The position numbers and the translations under genes were made by a program. The notes beneath the pieces were generated by a model, which was given only the letters and a program-made list of their open reading frames with translations, searched no databases and had not been told where the DNA came from. Positions 5,310-5,473 of a stretch of DNA of 5,473 bases are shown here, one piece after another. This DNA is from DATCVR01 sp036566745 (GTDB taxonomy: Bacteria; Actinomycetota; Actinomycetes; Jiangellales; Jiangellaceae), in the NCBI GenBank assembly GCA_036566745.1, contig DATCVR010000031.1:1-5473 (forward strand). The letters run 5' to 3'. Every line of letters begins with the position of its first letter. Position 1 is the first letter of the stretch.

Positions 5310-5360
5310 CCCGCGCCCGTCCGGTGTGACCACGCGCACATCGCGGCCGCTGGTCGGCTC

Positions 5361-5374
5361 GTGGCACCTGCCAC
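5361..5374. promoter_or_regulatory. Palindrome over the -35 region of the downstream gene
   Basis: GTGGCA-CC-TGCCAC is a perfect 6-bp inverted repeat located 5 bases upstream of the candidate -10 TACGCT. It could be an operator for a dimeric regulator or a small hairpin at the end of the lipoprotein transcript; no T-tract follows. A single short palindrome in G+C-rich DNA may be chance. Confidence 0.35.
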
Positions 5375-5378
5375 TGGG

Positions 5379-5384
5379 TACGCT
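5379..5384 (+). promoter_or_regulatory. Candidate -10 box for the CoA-ester lyase gene
   Basis: TACGCT in the context GGGTACGCT fits the TANNNT -10 common in actinobacteria. It would start transcription near 5391, about 34 bases before the ATG at 5425. No clear -35 is present at 16-18 bases upstream (GGCTCG at 17). Confidence 0.4.
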
Positions 5385-5424
5385 CACGGGCACGTCGACG
5401 TCTCCCTCCTCGAAAGGCGCAGCG

Positions 5425-5473
5425 ATGGCCCGCCCGAATCGTGCCCGCCGGTCCTGCCTGGCCGTCCCCGGAT
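5425..5473 (+). CDS. Probable CoA-ester lyase, HpcH/HpaI (CitE-like) family, 5' end only
   Basis: Sixteen codons are visible, reading MARPNRARRSCLAVPG before the window ends. A GAAAGG ribosome site (5412-5417) lies 7 bases upstream of the ATG and a candidate -10 lies about 40 bases upstream. From memory, RRSCLAVPG followed by Ser matches the conserved start of actinobacterial CitE-like / malyl-CoA lyase family proteins, in which the VPG strand opens the TIM barrel. These enzymes cleave or form the C-C bond of CoA thioesters such as citramalyl-CoA or malyl-CoA with Mg2+. The match rests on nine residues and no catalytic residues are in view, so the exact enzyme cannot be named. Confidence 0.55.
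   Translation, partial: MARPNRARRSCLAVPG

Noticed and set aside
5325..5357. Imperfect hairpin (GACCA/TGGTC with an inner CGCG pair) after the lipoprotein
   Set aside because: It has only short stems with a large bulge and no T-tract, too weak to call a terminator.
4536..5393. Minus-strand open frame of 285 codons antisense to the lipoprotein
   Set aside because: The opposite strand has a complete signal peptide with lipobox and a coherent mature domain; the antisense product is Gly/Asp/Arg-rich without a domain.

Overview
The window is high-GC DNA with GTG and ATG starts, clear Shine-Dalgarno sites and TANNNT-type -10 boxes. The protein families (DUF4862, the soluble MgtE_N/CBS plus DUF1003 pair, a LolA-like lipoprotein) point to an actinobacterium, possibly Pseudonocardiales or a relative. 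That placement is inference; no rRNA or other phylogenetic marker is present. Coding density is high, and the longest stretch without a gene is under 300 bp and holds a riboswitch.

Left part, minus strand (1-1642): a thiamine-family vitamin or precursor uptake operon. A candidate promoter is followed by a TPP (THI-box) riboswitch, a long G+C hairpin as the likely expression platform, then ykoE (S component of an ECF transporter). The ECF ATPase ykoD overlaps the ykoE stop codon by one base and runs off the left edge. The T component (YkoC) would be expected next, outside the window. A 22-bp perfect inverted repeat lies inside the first codons of the ATPase gene.

Middle (1649-2712, plus strand): a divergent gene for a DUF4862 protein of unknown function with its own good promoter. 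It ends 3 bp from a convergent minus-strand gene, with a small symmetrical hairpin across both stop codons.

Right-middle (2702-4443, minus strand): a two-gene operon. It encodes a soluble PRC-barrel / MgtE_N / CBS-pair protein without the MgtE channel, then a DUF1003 two-helix membrane protein whose start overlaps the first gene by 11 bp. Together they look like a magnesium- or nucleotide-sensing module at the membrane.

Right part (4458-5473, plus strand): a divergent secreted lipoprotein gene. After a 115-bp gap with a candidate promoter and a palindrome come the first 16 codons of a gene that looks like a CoA-ester lyase (HpcH/HpaI / CitE-like).

The genes mostly belong to recognisable families. 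I see no CRISPR array, insertion sequence, tRNA, rRNA or phage feature. No clearly new system is evident; the most unusual items are the hairpin inside the ATPase gene and the channel-less MgtE-like protein paired with DUF1003.
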